A stretch of 48,530 nucleotides of DNA from Nitrospira sp. GTDB lineage: Bacteria; Nitrospirota; Nitrospiria; Nitrospirales; Nitrospiraceae. Every line of letters starts with the position of its first letter. Within the stretch, counting starts at the first letter, position 1. Shown piece after piece: positions 33,487 through 42,782 of this stretch. The notes under the pieces are model-generated. The model did not search any database. It saw only the letters and a list, made by a program, of their open reading frames with translations, and had not been told where the DNA came from. The position numbers and the translations under genes were made by a program. The stretch lies in contig SWDH01000045.1 in assembly GCA_005116945.1 (NCBI GenBank), forward strand, positions 207,615 through 256,144. Direction: 5' to 3'.

Positions 33487-34821
33487 ATGCTGCCGCTCAC
33501 TCCATCATTGTTCCATCGTATCCTCAGCCGGGTTACTCCCGTCAACCGCGAAGAATTGCGCGGCCTTCTCTGGTCATTTCTCTGCTTCTTCACCCTGCTG
33601 GCTTCGTACTATGTCTTGCGGCCGGTGCGCGATGAAATGGGCGTGCAAACCGGCGTGCAGAATCTGCCGTGGCTCTTTTCCGCCGTATTCGTCTCGATGT
33701 TGGTCTTGGTGCCGCTCTTCGGCTGGATCGCCGGACGTCTCCCGGTTCGACGGCTCATTCCAACGATCTACCTTTTTTTCTCGAGCAATCTGTTCCTGTT
33801 TTTCCTTGCCCTGATAAGCGACCTCCCTCGTACGACGGTGGCGCCGGTGTTCTTCGTGTGGGTGAGTGTCTTCAACCTATTCGTGGTCTCGGTGTTTTGG
33901 AGCGTCATGGCGGACCTCTATTCCACGGAGTCTGCGAGACGGCTATTTGGATTCATTGCTGCGGGTGGGAGCAGCGGGGCTGTGGCGGGACCACTCTTTA
34001 CCGCACTGATGGTGCCCTTTCTTGGCGTGGCGCCTTTGTTGTTGGTCTCCATCGGGTTGTTGCTGGCAGCCATGACCTGTTTCTTTGCCATTCTTCGGAC
34101 GCACCCTCGACAGGCCAGGGAAGGAGCGGGTACCACGATCCTCACAGTCAAGGTCGAAGAGCGCGCGCCACCCAGCCTCTGGATCGGTCTCACAAAGATT
34201 CTACAATCTCGTTATTTGCTGGGCATCTGCCTCTATTTGGCCTGTTATTCTGTGCTCTCGACAACGCTGTACAGCCAGCAGATGGTGCTCGTGCCTCAAG
34301 TGGTGGGCAGCGCTGAGGAGCGCACCCAGCTGTTCGCCTGGGTCGATTTCGCCGTGAACGGTCTGACGGTCCTCGCGCAGGTTTTTCTGACAGGACGATT
34401 GCTTGCGGGACTCGGAGTGACGGCGATGCTTGTCCTTGTCCCGGCGTTCAACGTCGTTGGGTTCTCCGTCTTTGGCCTGGCGCCGATTCTAGCCGTGCTG
34501 GTCGTCTTCGGTGTCCTGCGGCGAGCCGGGGAGTTTGCGATTGCCAAGCCGACCCGGGAGACCTTGTTCACGGTCGTGTCGAAGGAAGAAAAGTATCAGG
34601 CGAAGAACGTGATCGATACGGTCGTGCACCGCGGCGGAGACATGGCGAGTAGTTGGTTCTCCAACGCGTTGCAATCAGCGGGCCTCACCATCGGCGAAAC
34701 GGCGTTCGCCGCCGTCCCGATTGCTGTTCTTTGGCTTGCGAATGGTTTCTACCTGGGCCGTCATCACGGGCGGATTCGAGACGGTCATTCCCGCGACGAT
34801 CACCGCACGTCCCCGCAGTAA
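33487..34821 (+). CDS. TLC-type nucleotide-carrier-like / MFS membrane transporter
   Basis: 444 residues, about twelve membrane helices. The first block REELRGLLWSFLCFFTLLASYYVLRPVRDEMG and FWVSVFNLFVVSVFWSVMADLYS resemble the TLC ATP/ADP-carrier family as it occurs in free-living bacteria. Later RLFGFIAAGGSSGAVAGPL is MFS-like. True ATP/ADP exchange is known mainly from intracellular parasites and plastids; the substrate in free-living relatives is unknown. It lies after the arsenic operon but is separated by a MITE and 350 bp, so an arsenic role is not implied. No ribosome site is obvious at ATG 33487. Confidence 0.75.
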   Translation: MLPLTPSLFHRILSRVTPVNREELRGLLWSFLCFFTLLASYYVLRPVRDEMGVQTGVQNLPWLFSAVFVSMLVLVPLFGWIAGRLPVRRLIPTIYLFFSSNLFLFFLALISDLPRTTVAPVFFVWVSVFNLFVVSVFWSVMADLYSTESARRLFGFIAAGGSSGAVAGPLFTALMVPFLGVAPLLLVSIGLLLAAMTCFFAILRTHPRQAREGAGTTILTVKVEERAPPSLWIGLTKILQSRYLLGICLYLACYSVLSTTLYSQQMVLVPQVVGSAEERTQLFAWVDFAVNGLTVLAQVFLTGRLLAGLGVTAMLVLVPAFNVVGFSVFGLAPILAVLVVFGVLRRAGEFAIAKPTRETLFTVVSKEEKYQAKNVIDTVVHRGGDMASSWFSNALQSAGLTIGETAFAAVPIAVLWLANGFYLGRHHGRIRDGHSRDDHRTSPQ

Positions 34822-34940
34822 GCTTGCCGGACCGCTAGATCATTTCCTCTGAGGTCTTGGCCCCTATACAGGGCAATGATGTTTGACTTGCCACCTTCAA
34901 AGAAACCGCCTACTCTTGGCGTAATCCAAGGGAGCGTGGA

Positions 34941-35726
34941 ATGCGAGTGTACTGGAAATGGGTTCTTCTCTCAGTCCCAAGTTTGCTGTGCGGGTTGCTC
35001 ATGTTGCTGTCGACCGTTACCCCTCGGCACGCTCGTTCCAATGTGGAAGCCTGGTTCCTGTATTTCGGCATGGAGGATGTCCCATCATGGCTGGCGGATA
35101 AGTCCATCGATTCATGGGTATATTGGATCGCGCTTGCGGGTTTCTGTGTCGGGGCGATTCATTTATATCTGCGACCGAATTTAAAACATGGCAAATTGTC
35201 TGTGATGATTGGCGAGGGGGAGCCCTGGGTGCAGGTGGATCCAGGCATTGATCAGTCGCAGACCGTGCCTACAGCCGGGAAACTGTACATTTATCGTATC
35301 GCTTTGATCAATCGTGACGAAGTGCCCCTCAGGAATGTAGAAGTGAAACTGATGTCTTTGGAAAAGAAGCCGCAGAATGTTTCTGCCATTGGCAATCATC
35401 TGAAGCTGAGGCATGACCGGGTTGGATCGACGAACTTCAATATTCATCCCACCAAAGATCCGAAATTTCTGGATGCCGTGTTTGTCGATGTCTTCAGTTT
35501 CTTTTTAGGTCATGACGGATCCTCATCCCTTCGCCTCACGTCGGTGCCGGAAGACACCAGTTGCCGGATTCCCGTGGATACCTATGAGGTGAAAGTCATG
35601 GCGACCAGCGAACGAGGAGAAATGGCCGTCGCGGAGATGGTATTCGTTCCGCATCTGGAGCACATCCCGGACTTCCGATTGCTCAAAATGCAATCATTTC
35701 CTGGCTGGACACACTCTTTGAGCTAA
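34941..35726 (+). CDS. Membrane protein of unknown function, 261 aa
   Basis: AAGGGAGCG lies before ATG 34941. Two hydrophobic helices (about residues 7-27 and 58-77) enclose a loop; the C-terminal 170 residues look like an extracytoplasmic beta-sandwich (YIYRIALINRDEVPLRNVEVKLMSL; IPVDTYEVKVMATSERGEM). Not recognised. Convergent with the next gene. Confidence 0.65.
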   Translation: MRVYWKWVLLSVPSLLCGLLMLLSTVTPRHARSNVEAWFLYFGMEDVPSWLADKSIDSWVYWIALAGFCVGAIHLYLRPNLKHGKLSVMIGEGEPWVQVDPGIDQSQTVPTAGKLYIYRIALINRDEVPLRNVEVKLMSLEKKPQNVSAIGNHLKLRHDRVGSTNFNIHPTKDPKFLDAVFVDVFSFFLGHDGSSSLRLTSVPEDTSCRIPVDTYEVKVMATSERGEMAVAEMVFVPHLEHIPDFRLLKMQSFPGWTHSLS

Positions 35727-35773
35727 GCAGCGTGTTGGATGCGGTCACACGGCAAGCACTGATTATTCCCGTC

Positions 35774-35799
35774 CTCTTCAACTCTCCACTGTTGAAGAG
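35774..35799. terminator. Hairpin between convergent genes
   Basis: CTCTTCAAC and GTTGAAGAG, nine perfect pairs, flank an 8-base loop, placed between convergent stops at 35726 and 35829. Confidence 0.6.
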
Positions 35800-35828
35800 A
35801 CAGCTGGGTCACTCGCTAGACTCCCGTG

Positions 35829-36281
35829 TTATTTCTTTTGTACGGGCGCCGACGATTCAACCGGCTCCTGAATCTTCACCCATGTGTCCCACCCATAACG
35901 TTTCGCTGTGGCCATGATCTTTTCCCGAGCCGCCTTAATTTTTTGTTTCATAGTCCCGGGGTCGCCGGTAGGGAATGGGCGGGGGTCGCCGGCCCGCGCC
36001 CTGGGGTATACGGCGGGTAGATACTGGATGAAGATCTGCAAGGTGTCGTGATCCGCCTGAACCACGAACAGCTCGTACGGATCGGTTGCGTGGTGCTCAT
36101 ACTGAAGTTGAGAGTTCACCGTTAACGCCAACCATTCTATTTTGGTCGGCGTGTAGGGTGTGAGCCCGGGCTGATCCGCCATTGGTTGCTCCATTGCCAG
36201 CAAGGTTCCAACAGGACCATCCTGTGGCCCCGCAAGAGAGATGATTATGAAAAAGACGGCGATAATAAATCGGCACAACAT
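35829..36281 (-). CDS. Exported hypothetical protein, 150 aa
   Basis: N-terminal hydrophobic signal (FIIAVFFIIISLAG), then a small mixed alpha/beta domain with EWLALTVNSQLQYEHHATDPYELFVVQADHDTLQIFIQYLP and a charged helix (KQKIKAAREKIMATAKRYGW). I do not recognise it. It follows the PilZ gene by 13 bp on the same strand and is probably in its transcript. Confidence 0.6.
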   Translation of the reverse strand: MLCRFIIAVFFIIISLAGPQDGPVGTLLAMEQPMADQPGLTPYTPTKIEWLALTVNSQLQYEHHATDPYELFVVQADHDTLQIFIQYLPAVYPRARAGDPRPFPTGDPGTMKQKIKAAREKIMATAKRYGWDTWVKIQEPVESSAPVQKK

Positions 36282-36294
36282 AGGCCACCCTCAC

Positions 36295-36627
36295 TCATGG
36301 ACCGATCTCGTGGGGTTCCAACACCAACCACTTCACATAATGTTGAAGCCGAGCCTGTGTGTGTGGCGCAATCGCAAGATTCTCCACGGCAAACTCCTGG
36401 CCCCGTGACCACCGGACAACGGCCTGGGGAATGAGGATGTGCTGCTCATTCGGGAGCGTGACGGTGAGTGAGAGTGTTTCCCCAGGTCGCATGGGCAGAT
36501 CTCCTGACAGACGCCATCCGGTACAAGACAGATTCCACACGGTGCCCTGGCCCTGGAATGGTCCGGCGTTGTACGTCACAGAGCAGTGCACGGGGAAGCG
36601 ACGAAAGGGCCGAATCGAAAAGGGCAT
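36295..36627 (-). CDS. PilZ-domain protein
   Basis: 110 residues from ATG 36627. The c-di-GMP binding motifs are RPFRRFPV (Arg cluster, residues 6-13) and NLSCTGWRL (NxSxxG, near 35). A single beta-barrel PilZ domain and nothing else, so it is an adaptor that would bind c-di-GMP and act on a partner. The GGAG ribosome site is inside the hairpin GTCTC-ctg-GAGAC that ends four bases before the ATG. Two broken copies of its leader and first codons are at 46367-46422 and 47242-47310. Confidence 0.85.
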   Translation of the reverse strand: MPFSIRPFRRFPVHCSVTYNAGPFQGQGTVWNLSCTGWRLSGDLPMRPGETLSLTVTLPNEQHILIPQAVVRWSRGQEFAVENLAIAPHTQARLQHYVKWLVLEPHEIGP

Positions 36628-36660
36628 AGGAGTCTCCAGGAGACATATTTTAGGGAGAGG
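36628..36660 (-). promoter_or_regulatory. Leader hairpin covering the PilZ ribosome site
   Basis: On the minus strand GTCTC-ctg-GAGAC stands right before the start codon with the Shine-Dalgarno in its 3' arm. The arms in the remnant copies are GCCTC/GAGGC and GCCT/AGGC, so pairing is kept while bases change. Confidence 0.55.
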
Positions 36661-37028
36661 GTACTCAAATCGCAAGGAGGGGGAGTTGAGGAATGGTTGT
36701 CTTGCTGGACAGGCAGGGGACCGGCAGAGTATCGGGCTCCTCGACTTGCCTCTCTACTGAATGAAAGGCAAATTTCTTTGGTCTACCCTTGGTGTGTAAC
36801 CGTTCGCTCTGATAGTGAGGCCAACGGTACGCGTGAGGCTTGGCGTAGGTGAAGAGCATACTGGTGGTCGTGCATGTCCGCCGAGATGTGATTGAACTGG
36901 GCGCTATGCGCACGCGGGGTCATGATAGGAAACCTGTGATCTGTTGGAGGGGTGTATCCGTTGGCGGAAATGACAGAAAACCGGTGAGTGAACGGTCTGA
37001 CCTTCTTTATTCCTTGCAGAGCTCACGC
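36661..37028. other. Intergenic region
   Basis: No gene supported in this stretch; the frames present are composition shadows. The 15-mer TGGAGGGGTGTATCC at about 36945-36959 recurs at 42724-42738. Confidence 0.45.
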
Positions 37029-38678
37029 CTACAGATCCGGTTTGTGCTGCGTTCCCCTCGCGACCACGGCCCTGGATGCTTCCGTTTGGGCCATATCAAC
37101 AATCCCCTTGGCGGTCTCCAGCGCCCGTGCGGTCGCATCAAGTCCCGTCATGTGCGTGGTGTAATTCTTGATCAGCGTTTCGGGACCAGCATAGGTAAAG
37201 CCCTCGAACCCCAAAGCGACCTCAAGGAAGATAGCCCCACACCTGGGCACCGACTGCGTATACTTCTGAATCATCAGGGGGGATTCCAGAGGCTGGAATT
37301 CGATCGTGCCTGGTCTCAGCCTGGGACAGCCGTCGAACCTCATTGCGGGAGCGGGTTTAACCAGCGCTCCATTGCTGTCATACCGCCAACGGTATATGCC
37401 AGGAGAGTCCGATGGCAACTCGGTGGGTGTTCCATATTTCTCCAATAGTGTCTTCGTAAAAGCGGTCACAGTCGGTTCCTTACTGACCGGGATATACTCG
37501 GTCAGATTGAGCGACAGGATTCCCTCCTGTCCAGGAACAGGCCCGAAGAATACGGTCAGCACCACACCTGAGCTTTCAGTTGCAGGAGACTTTATGTCAA
37601 TAAGAGAACCGGATATCCGCGTGACATAGTCTGTGTGTGGGACAGGCTGCGGAGCCTGCCCGGGAAGACTAAATGTCAGCCTGCTCGAGCCTTCGCTATA
37701 AGGAGATTTGATCGATGATCCGAGACCATGCGACTTGAACACCTTGCGGGCCTGATTCGGCGTCATGCCGATGCGCAAACCGAACACGTGTGGACCTGTC
37801 TCGCCGCTTCCGACCGATTTTGATTCACGTTTGTTTTTCGCAGCATCGCCCGCCGGAGAATCGATTGTACGCGGCCTTTGATCGGGAGAGCGACTGGTCT
37901 TGGACAATGTCGGCTTCTGGCTGCTCGATTTTCCACTATCTGACGCCTCTACGACTGCTCCAGGTGCGGACGATTTCGACGACGCCGACGATGTGGGCGT
38001 TGTAGGTTTCGTGCGCCGGGGAAACACGTGGGTAAGTTTGGTGCCCTTATTCTGTTCCGTCGCGCCAGTAGAGGGCAGCTGCTGATGTCGGATACGAATT
38101 CCCGAGAGCGTGATCGGGTGTTTTCTTGCAATCTGACCTGGGAATACTTGACCGCGAGATCCCATTTTCATAATCCCAATTTCTCCAACCAGCGAGAAGG
38201 TCAGGTCTATTGGAGATTGTTCAATGTGGTGAAACGTGATGGTTCCTTGTATTTCTCCTCTTGGCTCTAACGGCACTGGATGACTGAGATTGCCAAGACC
38301 TTTGCTATCCCCCGTATTCCACTTCCCTCCGTTGCTGTCTGTCAGTGAAGTGGGTCCTGTCAAAGCAATGAGGAGTCTGCGCTCAGTTCGGTTCACGAGC
38401 GACAGGCTGACATCAGCTTTTGTGTCATCGCCGGATAGTTGCATCTCCGTCACATTGACACACAGTTCTGACGTGGTGATGGAAGACGTTTCTGTCGACT
38501 GGCAGGGGCTCAAAGACTGACCAATCGCCGTTGACTGGGTCAAAACCTGATCTTTTTGCATTATGTTGCACGACACAAGCCCTACTCCGACGGCCAGCAG
38601 GATGCATGCTTGGAGCAACCAATACATCTTCATAATCGAGCGTCTTTGCGGAAGGCCGGTGAACTGATCATCCATCAT
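37029..38678 (-). CDS. Large lipoprotein of unknown function
   Basis: 549 residues from ATG 38678, chosen because AAGGGGAG lies seven bases upstream; a later start near 38633 (MKMYWLL) is possible. A hydrophobic segment ends in the lipobox VGLVSC, so it is lipid-anchored. Then come a beta-rich domain with VSLSLVNRTERRLLIALTG, a long Ser/Thr/Pro/Lys linker (about residues 210-300) and a C-terminal domain with VFGLRIGMTPNQARKVFKSHG and TKTLLEKYGTPTELP, a repeated-looking motif seen in small exported proteins. Function unknown. Confidence 0.7.
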   Translation of the reverse strand: MMDDQFTGLPQRRSIMKMYWLLQACILLAVGVGLVSCNIMQKDQVLTQSTAIGQSLSPCQSTETSSITTSELCVNVTEMQLSGDDTKADVSLSLVNRTERRLLIALTGPTSLTDSNGGKWNTGDSKGLGNLSHPVPLEPRGEIQGTITFHHIEQSPIDLTFSLVGEIGIMKMGSRGQVFPGQIARKHPITLSGIRIRHQQLPSTGATEQNKGTKLTHVFPRRTKPTTPTSSASSKSSAPGAVVEASDSGKSSSQKPTLSKTSRSPDQRPRTIDSPAGDAAKNKRESKSVGSGETGPHVFGLRIGMTPNQARKVFKSHGLGSSIKSPYSEGSSRLTFSLPGQAPQPVPHTDYVTRISGSLIDIKSPATESSGVVLTVFFGPVPGQEGILSLNLTEYIPVSKEPTVTAFTKTLLEKYGTPTELPSDSPGIYRWRYDSNGALVKPAPAMRFDGCPRLRPGTIEFQPLESPLMIQKYTQSVPRCGAIFLEVALGFEGFTYAGPETLIKNYTTHMTGLDATARALETAKGIVDMAQTEASRAVVARGTQHKPDL

Positions 38679-39402
38679 GACGCGACTCCCCTTGGGCAGG
38701 TGAGTAGTTTTCCGCCTGGCGTTCAACACAAGGAAACGCAGCGCGTCAAAATAATTGGGCATTGCACGCGGCACATCCTGTGAAGTCAGCCACGCAGGAC
38801 GACATCAGAAAATGCGAGAGAATAGAAACTTCAGGGTGACTCAGGACGTCTTGAGTGAAAGGTTAAGCGCCATTGTCCACGCCGTCAAGGAAAGCGTCGA
38901 AAATCGCGAATCGAGATGGGCTAGGAGCTTCGTAGGAAGGCCCTGTGTTGAAGGGGAAAGAACAAACCAGGAGGCGGAAGATGGTGTGGCGAGGAGCCCG
39001 ATCTGTAGGATTATTCTACTGCGGCGAATGATCTTCGACCATCTGCGTCAATCGTTACGGTAAGGCCTGAGAAGTCGGCAAGAGAGGGTGATGGACCGAC
39101 GAGAAGAGGTCGAATGGCAGAAGAAATTATGAATCAACTGTGAAAGAGATGAGAGCAGCTGGATGATATCGAGCCGCTGGAGGGAATACCAGGTGGCGAG
39201 TTGAACGAAAGTGCCTTGCTGGGAAAGCGGATGAGACATGGTTCAAGAAATCGATGCTGGCTTGTTGGGGAGAGGGGAGTAAGTGCGCACGAGTCAGGCC
39301 ACCGTGCCAATGTATGAATACAAGACGCGACCCCTTCGTCATCTCTCTTCGTCATCTCTTCTGGGTCACACGACTGGCACAGGAATCCGGTGAGAGTATC
39401 CC
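38679..39402. other. Long intergenic region
   Basis: No gene I can support; frames here have no ribosome sites and look non-coding or decayed. It contains the dispersed repeat at 39291-39334 near its right end. Confidence 0.5.
39291..39334 (-). repeat. Dispersed repeat, GGGGTCGCGTCTTGTATTC type
   Basis: Shares about 40 bp with 47749-47790 on the same strand; a shorter relative is at 42541-42565 on the plus strand. Sequences of this look often precede small REP-associated transposase genes, but no transposase is left here. Confidence 0.5.
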
Positions 39403-39754
39403 ATGAGCGACGACCGTCCCAAACGTGAAAGCATGTCCATCGAAGAAGCGACTATCTCCAACATGTGGGAGATCGCGGCCATTGTGGAAATGCTCGAACG
39501 AAAGAGCCTGTACAAGAAGCAAGATCTCTACGATATCATCGCCGAGTTACACCGCAATAATCCTCGCGCCAGCATCCCTGTGACCTCTTTCCTGAACCCG
39601 CCTGCTCACCGAAACTGAGAACACAATCATCGACGACATCCTCGCATTGCTGAACAAGAACGGGCTCAAGTCGCCCCAGGCATTGAACGTGCCGGAGCGG
39701 TTGGGGCGGATTATTGAGGTGGGGCAGCGAATGGCGAAGGGGACGACGCACTAA
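39403..39754 (+). pseudogene. Small gene broken by a +1 frameshift near 39600
   Basis: The first frame (39403-39618) encodes MSIEEATISNMWEIAAIVEM..KKQDLYDIIAELHRNNPRA and stops soon after SFLNPP. One base out of register, from 39602, a second frame encodes LLTETENTIIDDILALLNKN..LGRIIEVGQRMAKGTTH and stops at 39754. Together they make one natural small helical protein of about 116 residues, so the break is most likely a one-base insertion (or sequencing error); programmed frameshifting is less likely. Function unknown. Confidence 0.65.
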
Positions 39755-40166
39755 CCAGGAGGCTGCCCGTGACCAAGGCCTGCTAACTGAAAGATTTCCT
39801 GCTAGGCTCATGACTGTATCGTTTTGTTTTCCTCTCTGAATCGATTCTGATTCACTCGCGTCCATCTCCAAAGACCGCCCTTCTACAAGCTCGCGAATTT
39901 GTGAGTAGTCCTCATCGAGATCCTCTGGGCATGAGAGTTGCTGATCTACTCAGACATCATGGAGGTCTTGGAACAATCATCATGTCCTCAACCATGGCTC
40001 TGGAGAGGGCGTAGTCCAAGAGGCGGGTGTTGAATCCATTCAACAAGGTGGTTGTATATTGATGTAAGGCCACCGGGAACGCCGTGGAGAGTTGAGCATC
40101 CAAGCTCAGCGGACAGTATGTTCAATGAGGCCCTCGACTCTGCGCACACACATAGAGAGGTGAGTC
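39755..40166. other. Intergenic region
   Basis: No gene supported. GAGAGGTG just before 40167 is the ribosome site of the next gene. Confidence 0.45.
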
Positions 40167-41132
40167 ATGTCGACAATCGAAAAACTTAAGTGCCAAGCTC
40201 GCGCCTTCGTGATAGGGGTGTTCCCCGTCCTAATGCTTCTCACCGGGTGCGATACCATCAACGTGATCAACGGGAGCGGCCAACCTGTCGGCTTGATGGT
40301 CGATGGGCAAGATTCTGGCAGTCAGATCAACGATCGCAATGTGATTTCGGCCGCGTCGGCGATCGGCGTCGGTGGGCTCAGTGCCTCGCCGCAAACGAAT
40401 GAAGTGGCTGGGTTCACCAACGACCGTCCGCCCACATATCTGAGTACGCCCTGGACGGGGAGCATCGATGCATTTAATTTGAATTTTCGTCCGGCAATCG
40501 GTATTCCGGTGACCGTGTGGATTGTCAAAGGCCCGTTCGCCGCGCAACGCCAGCACGCGATCGAAGCCTGTATTCGCACCTCAGCGATTTGGCACAACGA
40601 ACGCATGGGCGTCATTTTTACACCGTTTAATATTATCGATGCCACGGGCGATCCGGAGGCGCCCTCCCATTTCGCGTTCCCGAACGGCGACCTCGGCGAC
40701 GTGGTGTGGAAGCCGTTGCGCGACGATATCGGGTTCGTGGCAGGCCAACTGAACATTTACTGGGTGGATACGGTGAACGGCGGGACGGGCAGCGGCTGGT
40801 CCAATTTCGGCGCCCAGATTGCGATGGGTAAGAATTCCGGTGACGAACTACTCTCCCACGAGATCGGGCATGCTCTCAGCCTGACCCATGTCAATGCCGA
40901 CAGCAATTTCAACACCGAGAACATCATGCATAGCGCAAGCAGCACTCGCCAGTTCGCGACCGAAGGCCAACTGTTCCGCGCCCATCTGACTCCCGCATCG
41001 ATTCTGAATGTGCTATACAACGCTCGCCCTGGCGAGCTGACACGCGACTGCAGTTACTCCAATATCGCCACGTTCCCCTGTCCGGCTATTCAGAAACGGT
41101 TGTGGGCCGACGACGGGTTCCCAGCCAATTGA
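40167..41132 (+). CDS. Metzincin-type metalloprotease lipoprotein
   Basis: 321 residues. Lipobox LLTGC near residue 29, so it is lipid-anchored. The zinc site HEIGHALSLTH (His 231, 235, 241, Glu 232) plus a Met-turn NIMHS near 254 fits the metzincin clan (matrixin/M10-M57-like). The pro-like N-terminal half is Gly/Ser/Asn-rich. It could process extracellular or envelope proteins. The next gene starts 10 bp later and is likely its partner or inhibitor. Two further lipoprotein-type genes follow. Confidence 0.8.
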   Translation: MSTIEKLKCQARAFVIGVFPVLMLLTGCDTINVINGSGQPVGLMVDGQDSGSQINDRNVISAASAIGVGGLSASPQTNEVAGFTNDRPPTYLSTPWTGSIDAFNLNFRPAIGIPVTVWIVKGPFAAQRQHAIEACIRTSAIWHNERMGVIFTPFNIIDATGDPEAPSHFAFPNGDLGDVVWKPLRDDIGFVAGQLNIYWVDTVNGGTGSGWSNFGAQIAMGKNSGDELLSHEIGHALSLTHVNADSNFNTENIMHSASSTRQFATEGQLFRAHLTPASILNVLYNARPGELTRDCSYSNIATFPCPAIQKRLWADDGFPAN

Positions 41133-41142
41133 GAGGTGTATC

Positions 41143-41700
41143 ATGACACGACTACTGACTATCGTGCTGGTGTTACTCGCGTCCTCTTGGGCCGGGGCTG
41201 AATCTCTTTCGGAGCGGCCGGCGTTGTCCAAGTTGAAGCCTGAGGCGCAAGTGCTGGTTCAGACCTGGCTCAACACGAACTGCGGTGCCGCAGAACAACG
41301 GGTATTCGAGAACCAGCTCATCGCGATCGGCAGCGTGGCCGAACCGGCTTTCTGGGAGGCCTTCCGCCTAGGGCCGACTGAGCAAGAGATGAACACGCTC
41401 AGCGCAGCGGTTGCCAAGCGCTACGGTGACCGCCAGAGCTGGCTTCGGCAATTTGGTGATGCGCAAATGGGCAAGGAAGAAACGGCCCGGCAACTGGCGA
41501 TCCGGGAACGGCAATACGCCGACCGCGAAATCAAGCAATTCACCGAGCGCTACAAGACGACGGCGTTGGCTGGATTGGGACTGATTGGGACGCAGCAATC
41601 AGAAGCCGAGCTGAAGCGCATTGCCGACGATGGCACAGACCCGGCGCAAACCTCGGCCCAAGAGGCGTTAAAAGGAATGGGTCGTCAACGCAATCGCTGA
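41143..41700 (+). CDS. Exported helical protein, partner of the metzincin gene
   Basis: 185 residues. Signal peptide MTRLLTIVLVLLASSWAGAES, then an almost entirely helical body with HEAT-like character (EEQRVFENQLIAIGSVAEPAFWEAF-type; ALAGLGLIGTQQSEAELKRIADDGT). GAGAGGTG precedes ATG 41143. Ten bp from the protease gene, so co-expressed. Could be a protease chaperone, inhibitor or substrate adaptor; no family recognised. Confidence 0.7.
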   Translation: MTRLLTIVLVLLASSWAGAESLSERPALSKLKPEAQVLVQTWLNTNCGAAEQRVFENQLIAIGSVAEPAFWEAFRLGPTEQEMNTLSAAVAKRYGDRQSWLRQFGDAQMGKEETARQLAIRERQYADREIKQFTERYKTTALAGLGLIGTQQSEAELKRIADDGTDPAQTSAQEALKGMGRQRNR

Positions 41701-41802
41701 TCTTGAGCGTGGCAAAGCTGGAGCGTTGCTGGGACCGCCTGTCAACGATGGAAGATAGGACCTGGAGGTTAGGGTGAAGCGAATATTGCCGCAGGGGAAA
41801 TC

Positions 41803-42468
41803 ATGAAATTCATCAGACCAACCTTGTTCTATGTTCTTTTTCTGACCGCATGCGCCAACCCTAATATCACGGATGTGGAGCCCCTCACAGAAGGTGCGCA
41901 GGTTCCCACGCCAGGGGGTCTTCTGGTCGGAACCGTTGGTTGGCAACAAGGTGAGGAGCGTGTCTCCTCGCGTCGCACGGGTATTGAGCTTAGCAATATT
42001 GATACTGGGGAAGGGTATAGAGTGTCTGTGACGACTCATGTCTTCCGTCTCGTTCTTCCTGCCGGGCGATATGTAGTCCAAAGAATCTCGGGTTCCGGTC
42101 TATCTCTTCGCTTGGACAAGACCACGACCGAGAAAGTGGCACCCTGGCTTATGAATGTCGTCACACTCCCTCTGGGAGGAATTATCATCCCATCGGAATC
42201 AATGGATGTGTGGTTCCAACCCTCGTTGACACCGATCGTCATACGGAAAGGTGAGGCCTTGTATGTTGGAGCTCTGACGGTACATCTGCCCGATCCGTTG
42301 CGGAAAGGGTCAGTGAACATTCGGATGACCACCAACGACGAGGAGGACGAGACGTTGAAGGACTTCCAGGTTCGTTTTCCTGGCATCACGCGAGTTGAAA
42401 AACAGCTCCTATACTGGGACACACGGCACGCCGATACTTCTACCGAGACTAACCAGACCACACGCTGA
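41803..42468 (+). CDS. Lipoprotein of unknown function, 221 aa
   Basis: Signal peptide with lipobox LTAC (Cys near 17). Beta-rich mature domain (FRLVLPAGRYVVQRISGSGLSLRL; LYVGALTVHLPDPLRKGSVNIRM). Not recognised. It follows the metzincin pair by 100 bp on the same strand and ends just before the tRNA-scar region. Confidence 0.65.
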   Translation: MKFIRPTLFYVLFLTACANPNITDVEPLTEGAQVPTPGGLLVGTVGWQQGEERVSSRRTGIELSNIDTGEGYRVSVTTHVFRLVLPAGRYVVQRISGSGLSLRLDKTTTEKVAPWLMNVVTLPLGGIIIPSESMDVWFQPSLTPIVIRKGEALYVGALTVHLPDPLRKGSVNIRMTTNDEEDETLKDFQVRFPGITRVEKQLLYWDTRHADTSTETNQTTR

Positions 42469-42540
42469 TCAGAATCATGGTAGGGGTTCCCGCACAGTCA
42501 CTGTTCCACGTGACTTCGCTCACCTACTATCCAGTTAATT

Positions 42541-42565
42541 GGGGTCAAGTCTTGTAATAATACAT
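42541..42565 (+). repeat. Short relative of the GGGGTC..CTTGTA repeat
   Basis: GGGGTCAAGTCTTGTAATAA, similar in layout to the minus-strand copies at 39291-39334 and 47749-47790. Confidence 0.4.
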
Positions 42566-42782
42566 GTTCACGCTAGGGCTGCGTGAAGACTAAAGATGTG
42601 ATCACGCACGGCAGGAGGCGCAGGCGCCTATTAGGAGCGAGGATAACTGGTGGTGCTTATCCCTTCGCCTCAATGGTTGGGCGTACGACACGAGCAAGAT
42701 ATCACGGATCAAAGATAACGCACTGGAGGGGTGTATCCATTCGTCCCGATAGGTAAGCGAATGGCACGTACGAAGTGCGGTT

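Noticed and set aside
33487..34821. Arsenite efflux pump following arsC
   Set aside because: The helix pattern and motifs are of the TLC/MFS type, not ArsB or Acr3, and a MITE and 350 bp separate it from the operon.
38755..39063. 102-residue plus-strand frame
   Set aside because: Starts inside the upstream region of the minus-strand lipoprotein, lacks a ribosome site and shows no structured segments.
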